Shown: one piece after another, positions 7,730 to 21,841 of the stretch | Numbering within the stretch: position 1 is the first letter of the stretch | How the letters are laid out: each line of letters opens with the position of its first letter | Source of the DNA: Luteimonas sp. BLCC-B24 | GTDB lineage: Bacteria; Pseudomonadota; Gammaproteobacteria; Xanthomonadales; Xanthomonadaceae | Assembly (NCBI RefSeq): GCF_028550595.1 | Contig: NZ_JAQQGN010000008.1 | Span: forward strand, 91,732-155,731 | DNA: 64,000 bases | Reading direction: 5' to 3' | Made by a program: the position numbers and the translations under genes | The notes under the pieces: generated by a model | The model's input: the letters and a program-made list of their open reading frames with translations, nothing else | What the model was told of the DNA's origin: nothing | The model's database searches: none

Positions 7730-9811
7730 ATGTTCGCAGGCCTCGACGGGCTCCGCTTCAGTCACTGGCAAGCCGAGCCCCGCGACGACGGCGTGCTGGT
7801 GCTGTCGTTCGATCGCGCAGGCGAGTCGGTCAACACCTTCGCCCAGGACGTGCTGATCGAACTCGACGCACTGCTCGAGCGCCTCGCGCTGGACCCGCCG
7901 ACGGCATTGGTGATCCGCTCGGCGAAAGAAAAAGGCTTCATCGCCGGCGCCGACATCCGCGAGTTCCAGGAGTTCGACGCCAAGGGCACGATCGGCGATT
8001 CGATCCGTCGCGGACAGATGGCATTCCAGCGGCTGGCCGAGCTTCCGTGTCCCACGGTCGCCGCGATCCACGGCTTCTGCATGGGCGGCGGCACCGAGAT
8101 CGCACTGGCTTGCGACTACCGGGTGGCGAGCAACGATCCGTCGACGAAGATCGGCCTGCCCGAAGTCAAACTCGGGATCTATCCAGGCTGGGGTGGCAGC
8201 GTCCGTCTGCCGCGCCTCGTCGGTGCGCCGGCGGCGTTCGACATGATGCTCACCGGTCGCGCACTGTCGGCCAAGGCTGCGCGCGGAATCGGGCTCGTGG
8301 ACAAGGTGGTCGAGCCGGCGCTCGTGGTCGACACGGCGATCGCGCTGGCGCGCCGCGGCACCACGCGGCCGTTCAAGCAGCGCGCCCTCGCCTGGGCGAC
8401 GAACACCTGGCCGGCGCGCCAGGCGCTGGCGCCGGTGCTGCTCAAGCAGGTGGCGCGCAAGGCGAGGAAGGCGCATTACCCCGCGCCCTACGCGATGGTC
8501 GAGACCTGGAAGCGGGCCTCCGGCGATACCCGCGCGCTGCTGGCGGCGGAGCGCAAGGCGGTGGTCAAGCTCGCCGGCACGCCGACCGCACGCAATCTCA
8601 CCCGCGTCTATTTCCTGATGGAGCGGCTCAAGGGACTGGCCGGAAAATCCGCGGGCCAGCTGGCGCCCATCCAGCGCGTGCACGTGGTCGGCGCCGGCGT
8701 GATGGGCGGCGACATCGCGGCCTGGGCGGCGTACAAGGGGCTCGACGTCACCCTGCAGGACCGCGAGCAGACCTTCATCGACAAGGCCCAGGCCCGCGCC
8801 GCCACCCTGTTCGAGAAGAAGGTCAAGGATGCCGCCAAGCGTCCGGCCGTGGCGGCGCGTCTGCGTTCGGATCTGGCCGGCGACGGCGTCGCGGACGCGG
8901 ACCTGGTGATCGAGGCGATCATCGAGCGCGCCGATGCCAAGCGGGACCTCTACGCGTCGATCGAACCGCGGCTCAAGCCCGACGCCCTGCTGACGACCAA
9001 CACCTCGTCGATCCCGCTCGACGAGCTGCGCGCGCACGTGCAGCGTTCGGCCCACTTCGCCGGGCTGCACTACTTCAACCCGGTCGCGTCGATGCCGCTG
9101 GTGGAAATCGTCCACCACGACGGCGTCTCCGACGAGACCGCGCGCCGGCTCGCCGCGTTCTGCAAGGCGATCGACAAGCTGCCGGTGCCGGTGGCGGGCA
9201 CGCCGGGCTTCCTCGTCAACCGCTTGCTGTTTCCATACATGCTCGAAGCCGCCACCGCCTATGCCGAAGGCATCCCGGGCGCGGCGATCGACCGCGCCGC
9301 GGTCAACTTCGGCATGCCCATGGGGCCGATCGAATTGATCGACACCGTGGGCCTGGACATCGCGTCCGGCGTCGGTCAGGAACTCGCCCCGTTCCTCGGC
9401 CTGCAGATTCCGGCATCGCTGGCGACGCCACCCGAGGCCGGCAAGCGCGGCAAGAAGGACGGCCAGGGCCTGTACACGTGGCAGGACGGCAAGGCGGTCA
9501 AGCCCGAGGTGCCGAAGGATTACCGCGCGCCGGATGATCTCGAAGACCGCCTGGTGCTGCCGCTGCTCAACGAGGCCGTGGCCGCGCTGCACGACGGCGT
9601 GGTGGCCGACGCGGATCTGCTCGACGCGGGCGTGATCTTCGGCACCGGCTTCGCGCCGTTCCGGGGCGGTCCGATCCAGTACATCCGCGATACCGGTGTC
9701 GACGTCGTGCTGGAACGTCTGCGTGCGCTGCAGACGCGCCACGGCGAGCGTTTCGCACCGCGCCCGGGCTGGGACTCGCCGGCACTGCGTACCGAGGCTG
9801 CGCCGCGCTGA
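7730..9811 (+). CDS. fadJ: Fused enoyl-CoA hydratase / 3-hydroxyacyl-CoA dehydrogenase (FadJ/FadB type)
   Basis: Multifunctional fatty-acid beta-oxidation enzyme. The 693-residue protein begins with an enoyl-CoA hydratase/isomerase domain (about 15-200) carrying the two glutamates expected for catalysis, Glu123 (GGGTEIALACDYR) and Glu145 (GLPEVKLGIYPGWGG). An NAD-binding 3-hydroxyacyl-CoA dehydrogenase domain follows, with GAGVMGG at 321-327 and the catalytic-His box GLHYFNP (His447), then two C-terminal helical domains. No thiolase gene (fadA/fadI) is adjacent, which favours a stand-alone FadJ-like role, but the symbol is a best guess within the family. A GGATGG sequence precedes the ATG. 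Confidence 0.9.
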   Translation: MFAGLDGLRFSHWQAEPRDDGVLVLSFDRAGESVNTFAQDVLIELDALLERLALDPPTALVIRSAKEKGFIAGADIREFQEFDAKGTIGDSIRRGQMAFQRLAELPCPTVAAIHGFCMGGGTEIALACDYRVASNDPSTKIGLPEVKLGIYPGWGGSVRLPRLVGAPAAFDMMLTGRALSAKAARGIGLVDKVVEPALVVDTAIALARRGTTRPFKQRALAWATNTWPARQALAPVLLKQVARKARKAHYPAPYAMVETWKRASGDTRALLAAERKAVVKLAGTPTARNLTRVYFLMERLKGLAGKSAGQLAPIQRVHVVGAGVMGGDIAAWAAYKGLDVTLQDREQTFIDKAQARAATLFEKKVKDAAKRPAVAARLRSDLAGDGVADADLVIEAIIERADAKRDLYASIEPRLKPDALLTTNTSSIPLDELRAHVQRSAHFAGLHYFNPVASMPLVEIVHHDGVSDETARRLAAFCKAIDKLPVPVAGTPGFLVNRLLFPYMLEAATAYAEGIPGAAIDRAAVNFGMPMGPIELIDTVGLDIASGVGQELAPFLGLQIPASLATPPEAGKRGKKDGQGLYTWQDGKAVKPEVPKDYRAPDDLEDRLVLPLLNEAVAALHDGVVADADLLDAGVIFGTGFAPFRGGPIQYIRDTGVDVVLERLRALQTRHGERFAPRPGWDSPALRTEAAPR

Positions 9812-9874
9812 CCTGCGGGCGCCGGGACTGCGCAGCCACGGCGCTCGATCAGACGCGCGCGGCGCGGTCCGCGT

Positions 9875-10456
9875 TCACTCCGGCGATCCGGTCCTGGCCG
9901 CAACCGCGGCGGCGCGCTCGCCCAGCGCCTGCATGAGCCGGTCGCGCTCGCCGTCATCGAGATCGAGCATCTCGAACGTGTCGCGGAAGAACAGGCCGTC
10001 GAGCGCCAACGTCACCAGCAGGCCCTCGATGAAGTCGGGGCCCAGCTGGCGCAGGCGCTCGGTGTGCGCATGGGCCCGCGCACGCGGCTGCTCGAGCAGA
10101 TCGGGCGTATTGACGGCTGCGGCGATGAACGAGCGCGTGGTACCCGGCTGCTCGCGCTTGGCTGCCAGTTCCCCGCGTTGCGCGTGGACGAACGCCTGCA
10201 GATAGCCGCCCGGCGTGGCCGGGAACTGCGCCGTCGCGAGATCGAGGTCACGCTGGTGCTCGGCCATGTGGTGCTCGACGACGGCGCGCAGCAGCTGGTC
10301 CTTGCTGGCGAAGTGGTAGAGCAGCCCGCCTTTGCTGACGCCGGCGTCGGCGGCCACCGCATCGAGCGTGAGATTCGCCGCCCCGACCCGATCGGCCACG
10401 GCGAGCGCGGCGTCGAGGATGCGCGTGCGGGCATCGCTGCGAGGCTTGCGGATCAT
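9875..10456 (-). CDS. TetR/AcrR family transcriptional repressor
   Basis: One-component repressor. I start it at the ATG complement at 10456 (MIRKPRSDARTRIL), giving 193 residues; the open frame continues 43 codons upstream, but that part overlaps the promoter and operator. The N-terminal helix-turn-helix (TLDAVAADAGVSKGGLLYHFASKDQLL, about 28-55) is typical of TetR_N. The C-terminal ligand domain (GGYLQAFV, then ALDGLFFRD) resembles the TetR_C group often found with efflux genes, but no pump is adjacent. It is divergent from the small gene at 10539 and shares an operator with it, so it probably represses itself and that gene. The ligand is unknown. Confidence 0.88.
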   Translation of the reverse strand: MIRKPRSDARTRILDAALAVADRVGAANLTLDAVAADAGVSKGGLLYHFASKDQLLRAVVEHHMAEHQRDLDLATAQFPATPGGYLQAFVHAQRGELAAKREQPGTTRSFIAAAVNTPDLLEQPRARAHAHTERLRQLGPDFIEGLLVTLALDGLFFRDTFEMLDLDDGERDRLMQALGERAAAVAARTGSPE

Positions 10457-10495
10457 GGGAAGCCGAGGACGTTGACGGTGGGAGGCCGATTCTAG

Positions 10496-10514
10496 ACTAT
10501 ACCGTCCAGACGGT
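10496..10514. promoter_or_regulatory. TetR operator with overlapping -10 box
   Basis: ACCGTCCAGACGGT (10501-10514) is a palindrome with perfect 6-bp arms (ACCGTC/GACGGT) around a 2-base centre. On the minus strand the adjoining TATAGT (10501-10496) is a good -10 box for the tetR gene, with transcription expected near 10489. Binding there would block the tetR promoter, and the site is 25 bases before the start of the divergent gene at 10539. Confidence 0.65.
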
Positions 10515-10538
10515 TCATTCAGGTCCGAGGAGGCGAGC

Positions 10539-10802
10539 GTGGGCGGCGTGCACAATGAATCAGACGGTGCGGACGTGGGCGGCACGTCGGGCGCCTCGGA
10601 CGCCTATGCGGCACTGGGGTGGATCGAGGAATTCTCGGAACTCGCGCGGCTGGCGATCGACGAGGAAGACGACGAAGCGCTCCGCCGCCGCTACGAGGAC
10701 GAACTGCTGCGGCGCGCGAGCTACCTGCGCGCGGCCGGCCTGTTCGACGTGGTCGAAATCCGGCATCCCGGCCTGCGGGCGATGTTCGCCGATACGCGAT
10801 GA
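10539..10802 (+). CDS. Hypothetical 87-residue acidic protein
   Basis: I do not recognise a family. The GTG start at 10539 is supported by a strong ribosome binding site GAGGAGG (10527-10533) five bases upstream. The sequence has a Gly/Asp-rich start, then a helical region rich in Glu, Arg and Leu (EEFSELARLAIDEEDDEALR) and a basic-aromatic end (VEIRHPGLRAMFADTR). There is no signal peptide, cysteine or membrane segment, so it is probably cytosolic. It is divergent from tetR and shares its operator, which suggests TetR control, and it converges on pilZ with 18 bases between the stops. Confidence 0.7.
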   Translation: MGGVHNESDGADVGGTSGASDAYAALGWIEEFSELARLAIDEEDDEALRRRYEDELLRRASYLRAAGLFDVVEIRHPGLRAMFADTR

Positions 10803-10820
10803 GGGTCGCGCGCCCGACCG

Positions 10821-11180
10821 TCACATCGTGTGGGTCGGCTTCTCGGAGTTCAGGGTGCCGGCGAGCAGGGTCTCGATCCGGCCCTTGAGCGCGTCGCCTT
10901 CGGGTGTGTCGGCGAACTGCACGCCGACACCGGCGGTGCGATTGCCCTGGGCGCCGGCCGGCGTCACCCAGACCACCTTGCCGGCGGTCGGCAGGCGATC
11001 GGACGATTCGGGCAGCGTCAGCAGCAGGAACACCTCGTCGCCGAGGAAATAACGCTTCGGTGTGGGCACGAAGATGCCGCCGTGCTTGAGATAGGACATG
11101 TAGGCGTTGTACAGCGCCGCCTTGTCCTTGACCGCCAACGACAGGATGCCCTGCCGCGCGCCTGCTCCGGTTGCACTCAT
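10821..11180 (-). CDS. pilZ: PilZ-domain type IV pilus protein (non-canonical)
   Basis: Small PilZ protein of 119 residues of the type needed for type IV pilus assembly. In Xanthomonas the corresponding protein binds the FimX EAL domain and the PilB ATPase rather than cyclic di-GMP. Consistent with that, the N-terminal RxxxR motif is missing and the usual D/NxSxxG box reads KHGGIFVPT (about 32-40). The core is GDEVFLLLTLPE and KVVWVTP. It is the last gene of pabB-mltG-tmk-holB-pilZ, 23 bases after holB, an arrangement shared with relatives. Confidence 0.9.
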   Translation of the reverse strand: MSATGAGARQGILSLAVKDKAALYNAYMSYLKHGGIFVPTPKRYFLGDEVFLLLTLPESSDRLPTAGKVVWVTPAGAQGNRTAGVGVQFADTPEGDALKGRIETLLAGTLNSEKPTHTM

Positions 11181-11203
11181 TGCGTCATTCCCAGCGTGTG
11201 AAG

Positions 11204-13928
<2,725 letters not shown>

Positions 13929-14021
13929 GGGCGGCGGTGGCCGTCTGGGATCGCGACAGGGCCCGCAGGATACCGTGGCGGCCGGGATGCGTCGCCAACG
14001 CGGCCTCGACGTCGCCCGGTA

Positions 14022-15374
14022 TCAGCCATCGACGCCCAGCGCACGCAGCGTGCCGCGGGCCTTGGCGCGGGTCTCGTCGAGTTCGCGCTGCGGATCGGAG
14101 TCGGCGACGATGCCGGCGCCGGTGCGGAAACGCGCCTCGTGGCCCTCGACCTCGGCGCTGCGGATCAGGATGTTGAGATCCAGATCGCCGTCGCGGTTCA
14201 GCCAGCCCATCGCACCGGTGTAGGCGCCACGGCCCTGCCCCTCGAGCTCGGCGATGATCTGCATGCAGCGCACCTTGGGGCAGCCGGTGATGGTGCCACC
14301 GGGAAACACGGCGGCGATGACCTCGCCCGGCGTGACACCGTCGCGCAGCCGACCGCGGACATTGCTGACGATGTGGTGGACGTGGGCATAGCTCTCCACG
14401 CACATCAGCTCGTCGACCTCGACCGAACCCGGCGTGCAGACGCGCCCGAGGTCGTTGCGCTCCAGATCGACCAGCATCACGTGCTCGGCGCGCTCCTTGG
14501 GATGCCCGACCAGCTCACCGATGCGCGCCGCGTCGTCGTCGCCGTCGAAGCGCGCACGGGTGCCGGCGATCGGACGGGTCTCGACCACGTCGCCGCGGAT
14601 GGATACGAGCCGTTCCGGCGACGCGCTGGCGACGGCCCAGCCATTACCCGCGAACAGGCCGGCGAACGGTGCCGGGTTGTGCTGGCGCAGCCGCGCGTAC
14701 AGCGCCGCCGGATCCAGCGGCGCATCGAAACGTGCACGCCAGCCACGCGAGAGATTGGCCTGGAACACGTCGCCGGCCGCGAGATAGTCCAGCACCCGGC
14801 GCACGCCTTCGAGAAACCGTGTGTCGGGGTCTTCGTCGATCACCGACGGCGGCGTCCAGCCGGGCAGCGCGGCGCGGTCGGGCTCGGCGGCGTCGGCGAG
14901 CAGTTGCTCGAGCAGTGCTTCGTGATCGGCTTCCGCGACAGCGACGCACTCACCGCTGCCGTGGTCGCGCAGGATCGCTGCCGGACAGCGCCGCGCCACC
15001 GCGACCGGCAGGCCGCCCGGCGCGCCCGGCAGGTGCAGCACCGGTTCCACCTGGCCCGCGAGCTCGTAGCCCAGAAACAGCGCCCATCCGCCGCGGAACG
15101 GCCAGCGGGGCGCCTCGCGTTCGACACGTGCCGCCTGCCACGCGGCATCGAGCGCGGCGAGAAAGCCGCCCTCGACGACGTGCCCGTTCGCATCACGGGT
15201 CCGGCCGTCGGTGCCGAGCGCCAACTGCGCGCCGTCGGCTGCCAGCAGCAGATCCCAGCGCGCGTGCGCGGTGCCGTGGGCCACCGACTGCAGCAGCAGC
15301 GGATAGCGATCCGGCGCCGCGCGATGCAGCGCGAGCAGGTCGGTTTCGGCGGGCAGCGGACGGGTGATCAGCAC
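14022..15374 (-). CDS. pabB: Aminodeoxychorismate synthase component I
   Basis: Converts chorismate and glutamine-derived ammonia to 4-amino-4-deoxychorismate for folate synthesis. The 450-residue chorismate-binding enzyme contains HVMLVDLERNDLGRVC, the HIVSNVRGRL helix, FPGGTITGCPK and GIVADSDP, the last favouring PabB over TrpE. The active-site box reads RPIAGT, with Ala where E. coli PabB has a lysine (PIKGT), as in anthranilate synthase. No amidotransferase or pabC gene is adjacent. It lies 93 bases upstream of mltG on the same strand. Confidence 0.88.
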   Translation of the reverse strand: MLITRPLPAETDLLALHRAAPDRYPLLLQSVAHGTAHARWDLLLAADGAQLALGTDGRTRDANGHVVEGGFLAALDAAWQAARVEREAPRWPFRGGWALFLGYELAGQVEPVLHLPGAPGGLPVAVARRCPAAILRDHGSGECVAVAEADHEALLEQLLADAAEPDRAALPGWTPPSVIDEDPDTRFLEGVRRVLDYLAAGDVFQANLSRGWRARFDAPLDPAALYARLRQHNPAPFAGLFAGNGWAVASASPERLVSIRGDVVETRPIAGTRARFDGDDDAARIGELVGHPKERAEHVMLVDLERNDLGRVCTPGSVEVDELMCVESYAHVHHIVSNVRGRLRDGVTPGEVIAAVFPGGTITGCPKVRCMQIIAELEGQGRGAYTGAMGWLNRDGDLDLNILIRSAEVEGHEARFRTGAGIVADSDPQRELDETRAKARGTLRALGVDG

Positions 15375-15439
15375 GGCGCGCGCCCCGGCATCGCGCCCCT
15401 GCGTACAGGTCGGAGGTGGACCTCGTGCATACGCGCGCC

Positions 15440-17338
<1,899 letters not shown>

Positions 17339-17524
17339 CGGCGGATTCTACCGGCTGGTGCGAACGGGCAGGACGGCGGACGTTCACCGCGCGGGCCACA
17401 GGAACGGCGGAACCGTCCCCGTCGATGGGCCGACGCGGCCTTCGCACCGCATGCGGGCCTCCCCGCGCGGAACCGCAGGTGCCAGGCGGCACCGTGCGGC
17501 GGCTTCGACGCGGTCGACGCGACG

Positions 17525-17556
17525 GTTCGCACCGCACCGGGCGGTGCGATGCGAAC
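17525..17556 (-). terminator. Strong hairpin just after gyrA
   Basis: GTTCGCACCGCACC (17525-17538) pairs with GGTGCGATGCGAAC (17543-17556) at 13 of 14 positions across a GGGC tetraloop, starting three bases after the gyrA stop codon. No T-tract follows on the minus strand. It is likely the end structure of gyrA mRNA, either as a non-canonical terminator or as protection against exonucleases. Confidence 0.6.
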
Positions 17557-17559
17557 GGA

Positions 17560-20277
17560 TCAGGCGTCCGGCGACGGCGTGTCCGTGGCCGGCGCGGCAT
17601 CGACCGCCGGCGGCGGCGCCATGCCGTCATCGACGACCTCGTCGTCGATCGAGCCGTCGACGCGCTCGATGCCCTGCAGGCGCTCGTCCTTGGACAGACG
17701 CATCAGGGTCACGCCCTGGGTGTTGCGGCCCACGCGCGCGATTTCGGACGCACGCGTACGCACCAGGGTGCCGCCGTTGGAGATCAGCAGCACTTCATCG
17801 TGATTGCGCAGCAGCACCGCGCCGACCAGCGGCCCGTTGCGCTCGGTGGTCTGGATGCCGATGACGCCCTGGGTGCCACGCCCCTTGCACGGATATTCCG
17901 ACAGCGGCGTGCGCTTGCCGTAGCCGTTCTCGGTGGCGGTGAGGATGTACGGAATGTCGTCGCCGGCCCCGGTCTGGACCACCACGGCCTCGTCCCCGGT
18001 GTCGACCGCCACGTCCTCGCCGGCCTCGTCCGCGGTCTCGTCGTCCACCGCCCCGCCCGCACTGTCGGCCACGATCAGGCTCACCACCTGCTCGCCCGCC
18101 GCCAGACGGATGCCGCGCACGCCGCCGGCCGTACGGCCCATCGACCGCACGCGATCCTCGGCGAAGCGCACCGTCTTGCCGTTCGAGGCGAACAGCAGCA
18201 CGTCCTTGTCGCCGTCGGTGAGGGCCACGCCGATCAGCGCATCGCCCTCGTCGAGGCGGATCGCGATCTTGCCGCGCGCCAGGCGATAGGCGAATTCGGT
18301 CAGCGGTGTCTTCTTGACCGTGCCCGCGCGCGTGGCGAAGAACACGTAGTGTCCGTCGACGTACTCGCGCACCGGCACCACGGCCTGCACCTTCTCGTCG
18401 GCTTCGAGCGGAATCCAGTTGATGATCGGCCGGCCGCGGGCGTTCGGGCCGGCGTCGGGCAGCTGATGCACCGGCAGCCAGAAGACGCGGCCGGCGCTGG
18501 TGAAGGTCAACAGCGTGTCGTGGGTGTTGACCAGCCACAGCTGCTCGATGAAGTCCTCGTCCTTGGTGGCCGCCGCATTGCGGCCCCGGCCGCCGCGCTT
18601 CTGCGCACGATACGCGCTGACCGGCTGGCGCTTGGCGTAGCCGGAATGCGACAGGGTGACCACCACGTCTTCCGGCGCGATGAGGTCGAGGATGTCGAGG
18701 TCCTCTTCGCTGGCGCGGATCTCGCTGCGGCGTTCGTCGCCGAATTCGTCCTTGACGTTGCGCAGCTCGGTGCGGATCACCTCGAGCAGCACGTCGGGAT
18801 CCTCGAGGATCTCGATCAGCCCGCGGATGGTCTCCAGCAGCTGCTTGTATTCCTCGGTGAGACGGTCCTGCTCCAGCCCGGTCAGGCGGTGCAGACGCAT
18901 CTCGAGGATCTGCTGGGCCTGGGTCTCGGTGAGCTGGTACATGCCCTCGATCAGGCCCACGCCCTCGGGCAGATCTTCCGGTCGCGACGCGTCCGCGCCG
19001 GCGGCGCCGAGCAGCGAGGCCACCAGGCCCGGTGCCCAGGTCCGCGCCAGCATGCGCTCGCGGGCTTCGTTCGGGTTCGCCGAGGTCTTGATCAGCTCGA
19101 TCATCTCGTCGATGTTGGCGAGCGCGACCGTCAGGCCTTCGAGAATGTGCGCGCGGTTGCGCGCCTTGCGCAGCTCGAAGATCGTCCGCCGCGTCACCAC
19201 TTCGCGGCGATGGCGGATGAAGGCCTCGAGGATCTGCTTGAGGTTCAGCAGCTGCGGGCGGCCGTCGACCAGTGCCACCATGTTGATGCCGAACACCGAC
19301 TCCATCTGCGTCTGCGAATAGAGGTTGTTGAGCACCACCTCGGCCGATTCGCCGCGCTTGACCTCGATGTAGATGCGCATGCCGTCCTTGTCGGACTCGT
19401 CGCGCAGTTCGCTGATGCCTTCGAGCTTCTTTTCCTTCACCAGCTCGGCGATCTTCTCGATCAGCCGGGCCTTGTTGACCTGGTAGGGAATCTCGGTGAC
19501 CGCGATCGCCTCGCGGCCGTTGTCGGCGACCTCGATCTCCGCGCGCGCACGCATGCGCACGCGGCCGCGACCGGTGCGATACGCCAGATGGATGCCACCG
19601 ACGCCGTTGATGATGCCCGCGGTCGGGAAATCGGGGCCGGGGATGTAGTCCATCAGGCCGTCGATGTCGATCTCGGGGTTGTCGATCAGCGCGATCAGCG
19701 CATCGACGACCTCACCCAGATTGTGCGGCGGGATGTTGGTGGCCATGCCGACGGCGATGCCGGCCGAGCCATTGACCAGAAGATTCGGAAAGCGCGTCGG
19801 CATCACCGACGGCTCGAGTTCCTTCTCGTCGTAATTGGGCTGGAAATCGACGGTTTCCTTGTCGATGTCGGCCATCAGCTCGTGGGTGAGCCGCGCCATG
19901 CGCGCCTCGGTGTAACGCATCGCCGCCGCCGAATCGCCGTCGACCGAACCGAAGTTGCCCTGCCCGTCGACCAGCATGTAGCGCAGCGAGAACGGCTGGG
20001 CCATGCGCACCAGCGTGTCGTACACCGACTGGTCGCCGTGCGGGTGGTACTTGCCGATGACGTCGCCGACGATACGCGCCGACTTGAAGTACGGCTTGTT
20101 GCTGTGCGCGCCGAGCTCGTTCATCGCGAACAGCACACGGCGGTGCACGGGCTTGAGCCCGTCGCGGACGTCGGGGAGCGCACGACCCACGATCACGCTC
20201 ATCGCGTAATCGAGGTAGCTCCTGCGCATCTCGTCTTCGAGGTTGACGGGGATGATTTCTTTCGCGGAATCGACCAT
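17560..20277 (-). CDS. gyrA: DNA gyrase subunit A
   Basis: Breaks and rejoins DNA in gyrase. I start it at the ATG complement at 20277 ([17 protein letters not shown]), 905 residues, because this aligns with E. coli numbering; an ATG five codons upstream (20292) is also possible. The catalytic tyrosine is Tyr122 (MRYTEARM). In the quinolone region the sequence is [11 protein letters not shown], so position 83 is Gln and 87 is Asp. The C-terminal domain has the GyrA box QKRGGRGRN, an acidic insertion (coding about 17945-18065) and an acidic Pro/Ala-rich tail. A promoter lies about 100 bases upstream and a hairpin follows the stop. Confidence 0.97.
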   Translation of the reverse strand: MVDSAKEIIPVNLEDEMRRSYLDYAMSVIVGRALPDVRDGLKPVHRRVLFAMNELGAHSNKPYFKSARIVGDVIGKYHPHGDQSVYDTLVRMAQPFSLRYMLVDGQGNFGSVDGDSAAAMRYTEARMARLTHELMADIDKETVDFQPNYDEKELEPSVMPTRFPNLLVNGSAGIAVGMATNIPPHNLGEVVDALIALIDNPEIDIDGLMDYIPGPDFPTAGIINGVGGIHLAYRTGRGRVRMRARAEIEVADNGREAIAVTEIPYQVNKARLIEKIAELVKEKKLEGISELRDESDKDGMRIYIEVKRGESAEVVLNNLYSQTQMESVFGINMVALVDGRPQLLNLKQILEAFIRHRREVVTRRTIFELRKARNRAHILEGLTVALANIDEMIELIKTSANPNEARERMLARTWAPGLVASLLGAAGADASRPEDLPEGVGLIEGMYQLTETQAQQILEMRLHRLTGLEQDRLTEEYKQLLETIRGLIEILEDPDVLLEVIRTELRNVKDEFGDERRSEIRASEEDLDILDLIAPEDVVVTLSHSGYAKRQPVSAYRAQKRGGRGRNAAATKDEDFIEQLWLVNTHDTLLTFTSAGRVFWLPVHQLPDAGPNARGRPIINWIPLEADEKVQAVVPVREYVDGHYVFFATRAGTVKKTPLTEFAYRLARGKIAIRLDEGDALIGVALTDGDKDVLLFASNGKTVRFAEDRVRSMGRTAGGVRGIRLAAGEQVVSLIVADSAGGAVDDETADEAGEDVAVDTGDEAVVVQTGAGDDIPYILTATENGYGKRTPLSEYPCKGRGTQGVIGIQTTERNGPLVGAVLLRNHDEVLLISNGGTLVRTRASEIARVGRNTQGVTLMRLSKDERLQGIERVDGSIDDEVVDDGMAPPPAVDAAPATDTPSPDA

Positions 20278-20292
20278 CGAGTGGGCTTGCAT

Positions 20293-20604
20293 CCTGTCTG
20301 CGCGGCGCGGTTTCCAGCCGCCGGCGACATCCGCCCGCGCTGCGCGTACCGGCCACCGGCGACGCGATCAAAACGACAGGAAATCATAGCACGAAGCGAG
20401 GCTCCGCCCCAAGGTTTCCAGCGCTAAAACAACCACTTGCGTATCTCGGCGCTGGGCTTTTCATGGGGTCGGGCGCTGTTTCGCGCCGGATCCCTGGACG
20501 CGACATGCGGGCACCGCCTTGCGGGCACACCGACCGGGGCGCCATGACGGGGTGCAGGCGGTACGTGCAGCAGCGACGAAGCCGCTCGCCCCCGGGGCGC
20601 TGCT
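20293..20604. other. Intergenic region mtnA-gyrA
   Basis: No gene. Besides the candidate gyrA promoter it contains a 7-bp inverted repeat CCAGCGC (20418-20424) / GCGCTGG (20449-20455) with a 24-base loop just upstream of the -35 box. A GC-rich imperfect hairpin (about 20577-20605) directly follows the mtnA stop and may end the mtnA transcript. I see nothing else in it. Confidence 0.5.
20383..20412 (-). promoter_or_regulatory. Candidate gyrA promoter
   Basis: On the minus strand TTGGGG (20412-20407) and TATGAT (20388-20383) are separated by 18 bases. The -10 box matches the consensus at five of six positions, the -35 at only three. Transcription would start near 20376, about 100 bases before the gyrA start. 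Confidence 0.45.
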
Positions 20605-21663
20605 TCAGCCGAACACGGCGCGCATCGCCTCGGTCGTCGGACGTTCGACCACGCCGCGCTCGGTCACGATCGCGTCGACCAGATCGCCGGGCGTGACGTC
20701 GAAGACCGGATTCCAGGCCTGGATGCCGTCGGCCACGGTGCGACTGCCGCCGACACCGAACAGCTCGCCGGGATCACGCTGCTCGATCTCGATCAAATCG
20801 CCCGAGGCGGTGTCCATGTCCACCGTCGACGACGGCGCGACGACCATGACCTTGACGCCGTGGTGTCGCGCGGCGATCGCGAGCTGATAGGTGCCGATCT
20901 TGTTGGCGGTGTCGCCGTTGGCGCAGATGCGGTCGGCGCCGACGACGATCCACTGCACCGCACCGGTCTTCATCAGGTGCGCGGCCGCGGAGTCCGCGAT
21001 CAGTGTCGCATCGATGCCGTCCTGCTGCAGTTCCCACACCGTCAGGCGCGCGCCCTGCAGCCAGGGCCGGGTTTCGCCGGCGAACACCTTGCCGATGCGC
21101 CCCTGCGCCATGCCGGCGCGGATCACGCCCAGCGCGGTGCCGAAGCCGGCCGTGGCCAGCGAGCCGGTATTGCAATGGGTCAGCACGCCGCTGCCGGGTG
21201 CGATGAGATCCGCGCCGAGCGCGCCCATATGCCGGTTCGCAGCGAGGTCTTCCTCGGCGATCGCCTGCGCCTCGCGTTCCAGCGCCTCGCGCCAGTCCGC
21301 GCCCGATGTCGCCAGCACGCGCCGCATCCGCGCCAGCGCCCAGGCCAGATTCACCGCCGTCGGCCGCGCCGCATTGAGCCGCTGCAGCGCAGGCTCGAGC
21401 TTCATCAGCGCGGCGTCGCCGTCCTCGGCCTCGATCTCGCGCGCACCGAGCACCGCGCCCCAGGCCGCGGCGATCCCGATCGCCGGCGCGCCGCGCACGG
21501 TCAGGGCGTGGATCGCCTGCGCGACATCGTCGCTGGTGGTGCAACCGACGTGCTCGACGACGAACGGCAGCTTGCGCTGGTCCAGCAATTCGAGCGTGTC
21601 GCCGGTCCACAGGATCGGGCGGATGTGGTCGTAGCGGTCGAAGTCGAGGGGGGATGCGTTCAT
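20605..21663 (-). CDS. mtnA: Methylthioribose-1-phosphate isomerase
   Basis: Aldose-ketose isomerase of the methionine salvage pathway, converting S-methyl-5-thioribose 1-phosphate to the ribulose form. The 352-residue protein has the conserved [15 protein letters not shown] segment (about 55-69). It has the active-site cysteine in [12 protein letters not shown] (Cys164) and the aspartate in [11 protein letters not shown] (Asp244), matching the B. subtilis Cys160/Asp240 pair. No other mtn gene is adjacent. The upstream side is the 1-kb repeat-filled region with no gene. Confidence 0.95.
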   Translation of the reverse strand: MNASPLDFDRYDHIRPILWTGDTLELLDQRKLPFVVEHVGCTTSDDVAQAIHALTVRGAPAIGIAAAWGAVLGAREIEAEDGDAALMKLEPALQRLNAARPTAVNLAWALARMRRVLATSGADWREALEREAQAIAEEDLAANRHMGALGADLIAPGSGVLTHCNTGSLATAGFGTALGVIRAGMAQGRIGKVFAGETRPWLQGARLTVWELQQDGIDATLIADSAAAHLMKTGAVQWIVVGADRICANGDTANKIGTYQLAIAARHHGVKVMVVAPSSTVDMDTASGDLIEIEQRDPGELFGVGGSRTVADGIQAWNPVFDVTPGDLVDAIVTERGVVERPTTEAMRAVFG

Positions 21664-21786
21664 GGGGCAATTGTAGATCGGGGATGCTGGATTGCTGTTG
21701 ATCGGAGATGAGGGCTAGCGGCTACATCGAAGATTCCTGCCCGGATTGGCGCGGTCAGAACGCGACGGCGCGCGGTCGCTTCTATG

Positions 21787-21816
21787 AAAAGCGGACGCCG
21801 GCCGCGTGTCCGCTTT
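21787..21816 (-). terminator. Terminator-like hairpin, minus strand
   Basis: AAAGCGGAC (21788-21796) pairs perfectly with GTCCGCTTT (21808-21816) over an 11-base loop. Read on the minus strand, the GC stem ends in TTTT. It could stop transcripts coming leftward from epmA or from the repeat element before they reach mtnA. Confidence 0.6.
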
Positions 21817-21841
21817 CGGCTTGGGGTTCTGCGTCGGCCTT

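Noticed and set aside
7691..9742. Long open frame (about 680 codons) on the minus strand opposite the beta-oxidation gene
   Set aside because: It is the antisense shadow of a real gene at high GC. It has His/Arg/Gln-rich composition, no domain and no ribosome binding site.
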